Under the pieces are notes generated by a model, which saw only the letters and a list, made by a program, of their open reading frames with translations, was not told where the DNA came from and searched no databases. A DNA stretch of 64,000 nucleotides from Diplonema japonicum (taxonomy: Eukaryota > Euglenozoa > Diplonemea > Diplonemida > Diplonemidae), in assembly GCA_964019335.1 (NCBI GenBank), contig OZ025663.1, forward strand, positions 220,001-284,000, in the 5' to 3' direction. Below, piece by piece: positions 1 to 8,977 of the stretch (position 1 is the first letter of the stretch; each line of letters begins with the position of its first letter). The position numbers and the translations under genes were made by a program.

Positions 1-1171
1 CGGAAGCCCCGTAAATAAAGAGAAGGGGATGCTACCCTCTTCCTTTATGGTAAGGACCTGTTGCCGAAGGGCAGCCAGCTTTCCTTTCCTTTCCTTCACC
101 TCTCCCATCTGGTTCACCTTGTGGTCAGCCCTGAGATTCCCTTCTCCCCCCCACCTTTATGTGTTTAACAAAATGCAAAGAAAATAGAAAATTAAAAAGT
201 TCGTATAAATACTGAATTGTTTTTTTTTTCTTTTTTTTTTTTTTTCCGTGTTCATCTTCTTTTTTTTTCTCCTTCTTTCCCCCCCCCTTCTTTTTTTTCT
301 TTTTCTTTTCTATTCGCATATAATAAACGGTAATGAAGAAGAAGAGGGAAGCAGAGTGCAGTGTTCAGAACATAAATTATAATTAAAAAAAATTAAAAAA
401 AGAAGAAGAGGGGAGGAAGTACCGAGCTTCCTGGTTACGTTCTCCTGTTGCAATATACACTCTTTTTTTTTATTCTCTTCCTTCTGTTGATTTAGCCACT
501 ATCACTTCATCGTTCCCCCCCCCCCCCCCCCCCCCCTAGTACCTTGCGATTTCCAAGGTGCAGCTCAACTAAAGAAAAGTATTTTTTTTACCTCTCTCCT
601 CTGTTAAATCTGGTTAAGAGAGAAAGCAAAGAAAAAAAGAAAAGAAAAAAAAACTTTTTTTTTGCTTCTTTATCTCCTTTTGCCAGCAGGTCCGATTCTC
701 GTCCTAGAAAGGGAGAAAAAAAATTTTAAAAAAAAAAAAAAAGATTCTACCTCTTCACAGCTAACAGCTATTCTTAATCTTTTCGCCCTTGCCTCCCCCA
801 TTGCTGAGGGCGGGACGCATTGCAACACGTGACTTTTCTTTTTTGCCCTTCTTCCATAAGTGCTACCTAACCTCACGAGGGGAAAGATCTTTCTCTTTTT
901 TGTTTATTCTAGGGAGCTAATAAACCCCCCCTTTTTTTTTTACATCTTCCCCCTTTTTTTTTCCCATTTTTCCTTATCTCCTATCCTTTCTTCTTGCTTC
1001 CCCTCCCCCCATTTTTTTGTCTTTTTTTTCTTCCGGGACAGATAGTGCAGTCTAATTGTACCGTAGCTTTTCACCCCAGGTAGGCTCGCAATATACCCAA
1101 CATGCTGAGTTAGCCAAAAAGAAATGTGGAAAAGGCTGCTTTTTCAGTTTAACATCCGGAGGAAAGACTGC

Positions 1172-1202
<31 letters not shown>

Positions 1203-1411
1203 CAATCAAGAAAAAAAAAAAAAAAAAAAAACAAAAAAAAAAGGGAATCGTCGTCCATTCCCCCCATCTGTCTACCCTTATTCCTCCCCCTCCTTGTCCC
1301 CCCCCCCTTTTTTTCCCTTAAAACATTTCCACAACACTTTTTTTTTCTTATTATTACCACACAGAGGGAGTGGCAAAAACTGTGCAAAAAAAAAAAAAAA
1401 AGAAAAAGAAA
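1..1411. other. Low-complexity non-coding stretch before first gene
   Basis: T, A and C homopolymer runs dominate, including a C-run near 516-537 and a T-run followed by an A-run near 1170-1240. The first 130 bases are more complex and may be the 3' end or UTR of an upstream gene, but I recognise no product. Only homopolymer-derived reading frames are present. The last part is the 5' flank of the lipid kinase gene. Confidence 0.6.
1335..1364 (+). promoter_or_regulatory. Putative spliced-leader acceptor, lipid kinase gene
   Basis: A T-rich tract runs into TTACCACACAG, with the AG at 1363-1364, 47 bases before the ATG at 1412. The same arrangement precedes many genes here. Trans-splicing is inferred from this repeated layout, not shown by sequence alone. 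Confidence 0.4.
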
Positions 1412-2642
1412 ATGAGCAGGGCAATGTTACTATGTGCCGCGGGGGCAATGGGACTAGCAGTGAGTTGTTATAGAGCAAAACGAAGGCTTAGGAAACCGTT
1501 ACCAGGCGGTGCAGAGGTGTTGTGGGAGGCGAAGGCTGTTCAAGGCGACATCAGGGTCGTGGAAAGCGGTGTGTGGACGGTGAACTCGTACCACAGCTGG
1601 GACGACATATTATATGTGAACAACGTGGGGACAAGTGTTACGATAGTAATGATGGGCGGGTGGAAGGTAAACGTCTTATTTGACACAGCTGATCAATCTG
1701 TTGATTTCACAAGGTATTTCAGGAAAAAACTATACCCTGAAAAGCCGTTCACAATCCACGTGATCATCAACCCGAAATCCGGAAGGGGCCACGGTTCCAA
1801 AATCTTTGAAAAAACAGTAAAACCTGTGTTTTCCGCATCCCCACACACCGTCAACGTCCACACCACACATCACTCCAAACACGCTACACAACTCATCCAA
1901 GACCTCCTACTCATCAAAGGCGACACTGTTGCTGTTGTAGGAGGTGACGGTGTTCTTAACGAAATCGTCAACGGACTACTACTCCGAACGGACATCTCAG
2001 CAAACGATGTAACACTCGGTGTAATCCCTTGCGGGTCCGGCAACGGTTTGTCAGCCAGTGTCGGAATTCGTTCTGTAGAATCGGCTAGCAAGGCCATTGT
2101 AAAAAGCCATTCTATCCCTTTAGACGCGCTAGAGTTCAACCAAGATTCAGAAGCGACACGATACGGGTTCTTATCTGTTACCGCTGCTTGTATAGCAGAC
2201 GTTGATATTAGATCTGAGTTTCTCCGATTTCTCGGTGCTTTACGGTTTTCGGTGTATGGATTGTATTTAATCGCTTGTAAAAAAACCTGGCGGCTTTCGT
2301 TTGTAACGCCCGAGCTTGATGCACCAAACCCGGTTTCTGGTCAGGTTGATTTTTTTGTTGTGTCATCTGTGTCGCACATTGCAGAGTCGACAAATATTGC
2401 CCCGTCAGCCCGTACTGATGATGGGTTGCTGCATCTTCAGTGGGTACCTTCTGAGATAACTTCACGGGCGTCGCTTGTAACGTTGTTTAACCAGCTGGAA
2501 TCGAACACTGGCGAGCATGTTCTTTCGCCATCTTCCATTGTGGAGTACACCACTACGGCCGAAGTCGTAGTGACGGAGATCGGAGACGAGAATATTGTTA
2601 CATTGGACGGTGAACTGGTATGGTTGGGAGGGGGTGTAATAG

Positions 2643-2687
<45 letters not shown>

Positions 2688-2749
2688 TGCCTTGCAAGCC
2701 TTTCACCGTTACGTGCTTGCCTAGTAAACTGCGGCTTGTTGCTCCGTAA
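1412..2749 (+). CDS. Sphingosine/diacylglycerol kinase-family lipid kinase
   Basis: Probable lipid kinase using ATP to phosphorylate a sphingoid base, ceramide or diacylglycerol. After a short hydrophobic N-terminus, the DAGK catalytic domain shows INPKSGRG (ATP-binding loop), then VGGDGVLNEIVNG near residue 177 and PCGSGNG. A late LDGE motif followed by a PFTVTCLPSKLRL segment matches the C-terminal lobe of sphingosine and ceramide kinases. The ATG at 1412 is chosen because an earlier in-frame ATG at 1370 only adds poly-Lys from an A-run. An A-rich GT-AG stretch at 2636-2686 is 51 bases, phase 0 and fits an intron; removing it gives about 428 residues, retaining it adds a poly-Lys insert. 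The stop lies inside CCGTAAGTAAGG, a good donor, so a further 3' exon is possible. Exact substrate cannot be told. Confidence 0.85.
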
Positions 2750-3166
2750 GTAAGGGAAGGGGGGAGGTTTTTAAAAAAAAAAAAAAAAAAAGAGCGCAAT
2801 TAAACTGCGAAAATCATGTTGTGACTCCGGAAGGGGAGCATTCTTATGAGATATGGCGCACCTGCTGCAGTCGTTGCGATCACTCTTCCTCTTTCCTTTC
2901 TTTCTTTCTTTCTTTCTTTTTTTTTTTTTTTTTTATTATGCTCCTCCCCACCCCCTCCTCCTTCTCTTTATTTTATAATAAATTATTGTTTTCGTTCAAA
3001 GAAGGAGTTCTTTTTTTTTTTTTTTTAAAGGTACACAACGTTTCTGTCTTTCCCACCCCTCCTGTTTTGCATTTTTTCTTCCCCATGCTTCTATGACCAC
3101 ACAGGTATAACCGCAACCTACATTTAAAAAAAGAAAAAGAAAAGAAAAAAGAGAAAAAACAAAACA
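2750..3166. other. Intergenic, pyrimidine-rich
   Basis: Contains TTTC repeats at 2895-2930 and long T runs. A probable trans-splice acceptor (CTATGACCACACAG, AG at 3103-3104) lies 62 bases before the next start. An open frame from about 2821 could be a 3' exon of the kinase if the GTAAGT at 2746 is used, but its product is not recognised. Confidence 0.5.
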
Positions 3167-4510
3167 ATGGTGTCCACAGTGGTGTCCAGACAGAAGTTGA
3201 CAAAGTCCCCCCGTGCAGGGATGATGTCGCCCAAGGCGGGGCACTATATTGACCCGTGTGGGAGGGTGGGGAGGATGGTCCCGCCTCCACCCTCGTGCCC
3301 CCCCCCGCCTGGTATCGCGCATTTGAAGAAGGAGTCTAGTAGATACGGGCCGCTGTCGCCCCTGTCGCCGCACTCTCCAGATGGCATGCGGGGCACGCAG
3401 TTGAGGAAGCTTAGGGAGCAGCTCAAGCCGCTGAACAAAAAGCTGGTCAGCCCCGGAACCCCTAAGATGGGCACACCTAAGAAGCCGATCACGTCACCTA
3501 CCTCTGTGCGCAGCCCTGTGTGTTCCCCTCCAGCAGTTGGGACCAGCTACGGGACCCCCACCTCGTCCCCTGTCACCTCGACCACCCCTGGGCAGACTGA
3601 TTGGCGTGCAGTTGAGGCCTTTACCTTTGGTGACCCGCCCTCCCCGACGTCTCGCAGCGATATCTGTTTGAATGCACCGCCTCTTGGAAGGCCCGTCCGC
3701 ACACCGAAGGAGGTGAACCCCAGTCCTGAGGCCGTCATGAAACGCTTCCTCCGTCTTGTGGACAGGATCATCCGTGTGGCGCCTGAGAAGGAGAAGGCGG
3801 ACCTCCTCCCGCACCTGTCCGTCAGCGACGTCATCAAGCAGGTCGTCCGCAGGATGAACGAATTCACCGACACAGGCGCCGCACGTGCTGTGAATGACTA
3901 CCGCCCTGTGTACTCTGCGTACCAGCGTCTCATTGTGGAGGTCTTTACGAACAAGGCGCTTGCGAGGGAGGTGAGGGCGTCTGCCATGGTGGACCTCATC
4001 GGGTCCATCTTCGACACGCTGCTCGCACCGGAGTACTGCAAACCGTGGGTGTCGGTACAGGAGATCCTGGGGCTTAAGAAGGTAGTACTTCGTGGCGCGA
4101 ATCCAGCTGCATCGTTCACAGGGCTCCTGTTGATGATGAGGCAGCAGTGCGCGCATGCGGGCGATGAAAAGGCTCTGCAGATGTGTATCCAGGAGTTGAT
4201 GCCTATCTCGCAGAAGGCAGCACGTCTTTATGCTTCCGACATCCAGATCCTTCTTAAGGAGACATACCGCTTCTGCGACTCTCATAGCAGTCATTGGAGT
4301 GCTATGTGTTCCAAGTGGACTCTTGGCGATGACCCTCTGCAGCCTTCCCCTCTTGGTGCTATATTTCAGATTATCAAGATTTTCTATACCACAGTTGGTC
4401 ACACCGTGCTTACTCAGACTCTTCAGGGCCTCGGGATATCTTCAACCTCTAACCTGGGGATGGTCGTTGCCCAGCTTGCTTCAGACAGTGGGCGCTACTC
4501 TACATCATGA
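3167..4510 (+). CDS. Possible ch-TOG/XMAP215 C-terminal-like microtubule protein
   Basis: 447 residues. Residues 1 to about 190 are basic and rich in Pro, Ser and Thr (many SP/TP sites), typical of a disordered microtubule-binding or phospho-regulated region. From about residue 190 the protein is helical. Its stretches VYSAYQRLIVEVF and LAREVRASAMVDLI, with spacing after them, resemble the conserved C-terminal helical domain of XMAP215/ch-TOG/MOR1 proteins. Known full-length family members carry several N-terminal TOG domains, which are absent here, so this would be a short paralogue or a different helical protein. G/C-rich third codon positions contrast with T/A-rich flanks and support real coding. 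The family call rests on pattern memory only. Confidence 0.45.
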   Translation: MVSTVVSRQKLTKSPRAGMMSPKAGHYIDPCGRVGRMVPPPPSCPPPPGIAHLKKESSRYGPLSPLSPHSPDGMRGTQLRKLREQLKPLNKKLVSPGTPKMGTPKKPITSPTSVRSPVCSPPAVGTSYGTPTSSPVTSTTPGQTDWRAVEAFTFGDPPSPTSRSDICLNAPPLGRPVRTPKEVNPSPEAVMKRFLRLVDRIIRVAPEKEKADLLPHLSVSDVIKQVVRRMNEFTDTGAARAVNDYRPVYSAYQRLIVEVFTNKALAREVRASAMVDLIGSIFDTLLAPEYCKPWVSVQEILGLKKVVLRGANPAASFTGLLLMMRQQCAHAGDEKALQMCIQELMPISQKAARLYASDIQILLKETYRFCDSHSSHWSAMCSKWTLGDDPLQPSPLGAIFQIIKIFYTTVGHTVLTQTLQGLGISSTSNLGMVVAQLASDSGRYSTS

Positions 4511-4744
4511 GAAGGATAAGAATTGTCCTCTCTCTTTTTATTTTTATTTTTTTTTGAGAAAAGAAAGAAAAAAATTTCCTTTGTACCTGTACTTGTAATT
4601 ATCACACATCCTTTTTTTTTTTCTTTTTCTTTTCTTTTCTTTCCTTATGTGTGCGTTGAGGGGGGGGGGAAAGAGAGAGAAAAAAGCGTCTGAAAACACA
4701 CACACACAAAAAAAAAAGGGGGGGGAACTGCTTGCGGGGGCAGC

Positions 4745-4812
4745 GTGTTTTTTTACGGGTTAACAACTTTTTATTCAGGTTTCTCCCCGGCACGCACAAA
4801 CAATGGCTAGTT
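4745..4812 (+). repeat. Dispersed short repeat, copy 1 (about 65 bp)
   Basis: A stretch containing CAGGTTTCTCCCCGGCACG then CACAAACAATGGCTAGTT runs into a T-tract. Diverged copies lie at about 53665-53733 and 47497-47568. Nature unknown; it may be part of a degraded short retroelement. Confidence 0.55.
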
Positions 4813-4901
4813 ACTCTTTTTTTTTAATATTCTTTTTTTTATTTTCTTTGTTCTGTTTTCCATCTCTTTCCTTTTTTTTTTTTTTTGACATTTATATACT
4901 G

Positions 4902-5213
4902 TAAAACGAATAATGTCGGACGGAAAAACTCTCGGACAGAAAAACTCCCGGACACCAAAAAAACCCGGACATTTTTCCGTCCGGGAGTTTTTCTGGGAAG
5001 AAGTTTTTTTACTTAAGGGGGGTAGCAGCTCCACCACGTTTGCCTGGAAGGGCTTTATTCCTTGTGCAGAGCCAAAATGTCACCCTGCGTCAGTATGTAG
5101 GTGGTAGTGGACCAGGCCCCCTGACGGCCTTACCTAAAAAAAATTCCCGGACGGAAAAACTCCCGGACGCCAAAAAAACTCGGACATTTTTCCGTCCGGG
5201 AGCTTTTCGTTTT
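4902..5213. mobile_element. Foldback/MITE-like element with nested palindromes
   Basis: Left arm begins TGTAAAACGAA and continues into CGGACGGAAAAACT units. The right arm is its inverse, ending CCGTCCGGGAGCTTTTCG then TTTTACA. Each arm is itself palindromic (CGGACGGAAAAA facing TTTTTCCGTCCGG), with several near-tandem CGGAC-A-CTC units. The unpaired centre (about 5000-5130) carries no recognisable gene. No clear target-site duplication was seen. Confidence 0.6.
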
Positions 5214-5267
5214 ACATTTATTTTTTTGTACTGTAAATCACGCCTATTGTTTCCTCCCTCCTTTTCC

Positions 5268-5313
<46 letters not shown>

Positions 5314-6109
5314 CTTCGGTTTATTTAAGGGTGGAGAGTCAAAAGAGAGTCCCCTCTCCCCGCCCCCTCCCCTTGTTTTGTTGCTGCTTTCCCTCCACTT
5401 TGAGTTCGGTCACGAAAGATGACTGGATTTGCATTTCTTGTATTTTCTTCTTCGTAATAGGCCCTTTCTATTTTTTTTTCCTTCTTTTTTCTGTGAGTTT
5501 TAGTTTCCCCTCCTTCTTTCATGCAAAGAAAGTCGGAATGAAAAAGAGAAAAAAAAAAAAAAACAATGAGAAAAAAAAAGAGAAGAAAAAAAGTGAGAAA
5601 GGAGAAATAAAAAAAATTAAAAAAAATATCACTTCGCAGTTGTCTCATCGCGAAGTGCACTCTCTCTCCCCTGCCATTCTTCCCCGTTTTTTTTTTTTTT
5701 TTAAAGGTCAGACACGAAACGGTACCTGAAGCGAAAAGGGTAGGAGGGGGGGGGGAACGAACTATGTTACATTTTGAAAAAGAAAAACAATACCCCCCTT
5801 CCTGCAGATAGAAACATATGTCTGTCTTTTCTTTTTTTTTTTCCTTTTTTTTTTTTCCCCTTCTCTCCTCCCTCTCTTTCTCTCTCTTTTGATTTTTTTG
5901 CACCCGTATTTTTTTTTTTCTCGTTTGATTTTTTTTTTTCTTCTTCCATCTAGAATGCCGTTCTGAACGACAAATCTTATTTTTTTAAAAAGATTTTTAT
6001 TACCCCCCCCGCAAAAAAATAAACACATAAAACCACCTAAACAAATAAAAGGGAGGGGGAAAAGAAGAAGAAAAAAAAAGGGAGGGGGAAACAAAAAAAA
6101 ATACAAACA

Positions 6110-6805
6110 ATGTCGGGGGCGAATGACAGATATGATCTTCTCATGAAGTTTATTATAATCGGGAACAGCGGGACGGGGAAGAGCTGTATCTTACATAGGT
6201 TTATTGAACAAAAGTTTATCGAGGATCAGACGCACACAATCGGCGTGGAGTTCGGGGCTAAAGTGGTAGAAATGCTTGGAAAGAAGGTCAAACTTCAAAT
6301 CTGGGACACTGCAGGTCAAGAGAGGTACCGAAGCGTGACAAGGTCTTACTACCGTGGAGCGGCAGGGTGCCTTCTGGTCTACGACATAACAAGTAGAGAA
6401 TCATATGACGCCGTGTCACAGTGGCTCACCGACGCACGGACCCTCGCAGGCCAGGACCTTGCGGTCATGCTTATCGGGAACAAAGCGGATATTGGAAACA
6501 CATCGCAGCGGGAGGTTACCCACATTGAAGCAAGCCAGTTTGCGCAAACCCACGGTCTTATGCATTTTGAGACATCCGCTGTTACTGGAGATTACATTGA
6601 AGAAGCATTCCTTAAGGTTTGAAAAAAAAAATGGGTTTAAAAGGGGGAGGGGGGGGGAATTTAAAAAAAAATCATACAGGTCGCAAAAACAGCCCTCATG
6701 AGGCAACAGCAAGAAGAAACTGCTGGTCAAACCGGTGAAGGTACCGAGAATGTCCCGCTTGTGAACGAGGATGGCAGGTCGGGGGACAAAAAGAAATGTT
6801 GTTGA
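6110..6805 (+). CDS. RAB4: Rab4-type small GTPase (two exons)
   Basis: Membrane-traffic GTPase of early endosome recycling. Exon 1 is 6110-6616 and exon 2 is 6680-6805, joined across a 63-base intron (AAG|GTTTGA ... ATACAG|GTC, phase 0); without splicing it stops early at 6620. The product is 210 residues, close to known Rab4 length. Visible motifs: GNSGTGKS (P-loop), HTIGVEFG (switch I), [11 protein letters not shown] (switch II), GNKAD and ETSA (guanine recognition). LTDARTLA and the [12 protein letters not shown] start are Rab4-like. The spliced frame ends in Lys-Lys-Lys-Cys-Cys, a double-cysteine geranylgeranylation signal, which strongly supports the intron. The intron is G- and A-run rich. 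Confidence 0.93.
6617..6679 (+). other. Cis-intron of Rab4 gene
   Basis: GT-AG intron of 63 bases made of A- and G-runs, phase 0. Its removal restores the Rab4 C-terminus including the prenylation cysteines. Confidence 0.85.
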
Positions 6806-7157
6806 TTTTTTTTTTTTTTTTTGTTGGGCGGGCGGGCGGGGTGGGGAGAAGAGAAAACAAAAAAATAGCACACAAATCCTATCCCTCTCACGTTTCTTCT
6901 TTTTTTTCTTTCTTTCTTTCTTTTTTTTTTTGGCTGAATCAAGTTTCTTTTTTTTCTGTTCATAATATGGCTACCCCCCCCCCCCCCCCCCCCACTGACA
7001 TCTTCAATTTCGTGTGTTGCTTCCCTTCCTCCTAACATGGCGGTCTCACTGGTTTTTCTTTCTTTTTTTTTTCTCCCCTCTCCCCTCCCCTTCCTTCCTG
7101 ACAAAGTGTTGCGTGTTTTTGTGTCAGAAAAAGAAAAAAAAAAGAGAAGAACAAGAA

Positions 7158-7195
<38 letters not shown>

Positions 7196-7865
7196 TAGAC
7201 GTGCATAGCATCCCCAGGGCATCCTTCCCTCCCCTTTTTTCAGCGTGTTTTATGGGGAGAATGCATGATGCGGGTGAAAGAAAAGAAATGGTATGTTGCC
7301 ATCTTTTGATACAGTAAGGAAGGGACACAATTAAAAAAAAAAGTGAGGGGGGGGGCGTGAGATGGGGTGGAGGTGAAAGACGAATAGACAGAAAGAATGA
7401 AGAAAGAAAAAGAAATAACAGAAGAAGAAAAAAAGGAAAAAAAAAAAGACAGAATTTTATTCCACCCGCCCCGTGCTCCCTCTCTTCGCTCTTTCCCTTC
7501 GTCTTCCTTCAACACACACACACACACACACACCCTATTTCTTTCTTCCACTTTGTTCCTTTCTTTGGATGCTTTCCCCCCCAATTTTTGTGTTTTGTTG
7601 TGTATTTTTGCTAACACTTCTCCCATCATAGTGAATTCTTCCCCCCCCCCCCCCCCCCCCCCCCCCTCCTCGTTTTCTTTGGGCAATCGCAAGCGGTAAA
7701 GTCTGGACGAAGAAAAAAAAAATAGGGCACTCAGGGATCGAGACTGCGACGAACAATGAACAAGTCGGGCAAGCTACCTCTTTTTTTTTTTTTTTTTGAG
7801 GGGAAAAAAAAAAAAAAAAAAAAAAAAAAAAGGTAGGGGAAAAAAAAGAAGGGGGGGGAGAGGAA
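6806..7865. other. Intergenic homopolymer-rich region
   Basis: C-run at 6966-6992, A-run at about 7160-7192, a CA dinucleotide repeat at about 7512-7533, a C-run at about 7640-7665 and an A-run before the next gene. Only poly-Phe/poly-Lys style frames occur; no gene is recognised. The phrase ATCATAGTGAATTCTT at 7626 recurs near 47604. Confidence 0.6.
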
Positions 7866-8537
7866 ATGGCATTCTTGAAAACCGCGCAAGAGGCACGGAA
7901 ATGCTTGTTCTCGGAGTTGCTGAGGCCGCGAACAGTCGCATTTGCAATGAGGGGGGATTTTCAAGGGGTTCACGAGGCTGTGAAGATATCCCAACTGGGC
8001 GCCAAGGAATGCTGCAAGTACGCTACTACCCTAGAGGACGGGTTGCACATTATAACAGCACACTGGAAAGAAGGCAACAAGCCCGAGAGGGAAATCTACG
8101 CAGAACTCATCAAGCAACACGGCCAGAGGGCTGACTGGAAGGGAGCCGAAGTTCTCTTCGGCATGATGACACAAGTCGATATGTATCCCCCTTGTCTCAC
8201 CACTCTTTACGTCATTCTACACCTCCCAGCAAGTAAAGGTAATGTGATGCATTATGCCAACTTGCTACGCAGCGTGCCTATGAGCTCTGATGTCAAATTA
8301 TCACATCTCAATGCTTCCTTAGCACTCCTTCTTAGTCATTACAAGTCGCTTTCAAGAGACCATTCACAGATCGGGCCGCTCAGAAGATTGTGTCAATTGC
8401 TCGCTCAGATTGAAAGCACAAGTACTGCCTTGTTGAAAAAACGGAAGCGGCTTCACCAGAAAGACAAACACTTTTCTACTCTAGTCCGACGGGCGCATAC
8501 TTTATGCGGGTTACGGGTCCCCGAGCACACAGGGTGA
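7866..8537 (+). CDS. Pentatricopeptide-repeat-like protein
   Basis: 223 residues. The segment around residues 76-112 (start IYAELIKQHGQRADWKGAEV, then LFGMMTQVDMYPP) fits a PPR motif well: helix A, a residue pair, then the A--LF--M---G--P helix B pattern. Flanking helices may be further weaker repeats. PPR proteins normally bind organelle RNA; an N-terminal stretch rich in Arg, Lys and Ala could act as a mitochondrial presequence (inference). The C-terminus is basic (LLKKRKRLHQKDKH). The start follows an A-run and has no earlier in-frame ATG outside it. Confidence 0.6.
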   Translation: MAFLKTAQEARKCLFSELLRPRTVAFAMRGDFQGVHEAVKISQLGAKECCKYATTLEDGLHIITAHWKEGNKPEREIYAELIKQHGQRADWKGAEVLFGMMTQVDMYPPCLTTLYVILHLPASKGNVMHYANLLRSVPMSSDVKLSHLNASLALLLSHYKSLSRDHSQIGPLRRLCQLLAQIESTSTALLKKRKRLHQKDKHFSTLVRRAHTLCGLRVPEHTG

Positions 8538-8977
8538 CAGGACGACTCTAGTTACGTGGTGCAATGTCGGAAACTTCTTGTATGGAGTAATCAGCGGCCA
8601 TTGGGATCGATCCGGAAATAAGAAAGACCGCCTTTATAGAAGGTCCATAGAAGGAAAAAGAAAAAGAGGGGAGGACGAGTCGGTTTTTTTTTCTTTTTTT
8701 TTTCTCCCCCTTTTTTTGTTTCTCCTTCAAATCACACTGCAGGGGAGGGGGATAAAGCGACACAAAGGATGTTGAGATAAGGGAATTTTTTTTTTTTAAA
8801 TTAGATTCGAGAGAACAACAAAAAAAAAAAAAAAAAAAAAAAAAAAGAAGAAGAAGAAGAGAAAAAAAAAAGGGAAACTAAAACTATACGTACTACGTTC
8901 TGAATAAATAGACAAAAAAAAACCGGAAGCCGGAAGAATTTTAATAAAGGAAGCGTGACTACAAGGAAATAGAGCAA
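8538..8977. other. Intergenic before surface protein gene
   Basis: About 120 bases of complex sequence follow the PPR gene (probable 3' UTR). A pyrimidine tract ending CACACTGCAG (AG at 8741-8742) is a probable trans-splice acceptor. An A-run and GAA repeats follow at about 8820-8865. No gene seen. Confidence 0.5.

Larger units (their letters stand above)
4511..6109. other. Intergenic with foldback element and homopolymers
   Basis: Apart from the foldback element near 4902-5213 and a diverged dispersed motif near 4745-4812, this is simple sequence: C/A and G runs near 4660-4730, a long T-run at about 5271-5310 and purine-rich stretches up to the Rab4 start. No gene is recognised. Confidence 0.6.

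Noticed and set aside
5040-5729. 229-residue plus frame and several similar poly-Phe/poly-Lys frames across the window
   Set aside because: They consist of translated T- and A-runs with no complexity or conservation; typical of untranslated tracts here.
7512-7533. CA repeat as CRISPR or telomere-like sequence
   Set aside because: Plain dinucleotide microsatellite; no spaced repeats of CRISPR type and no TTAGGG-type arrays anywhere in the window.
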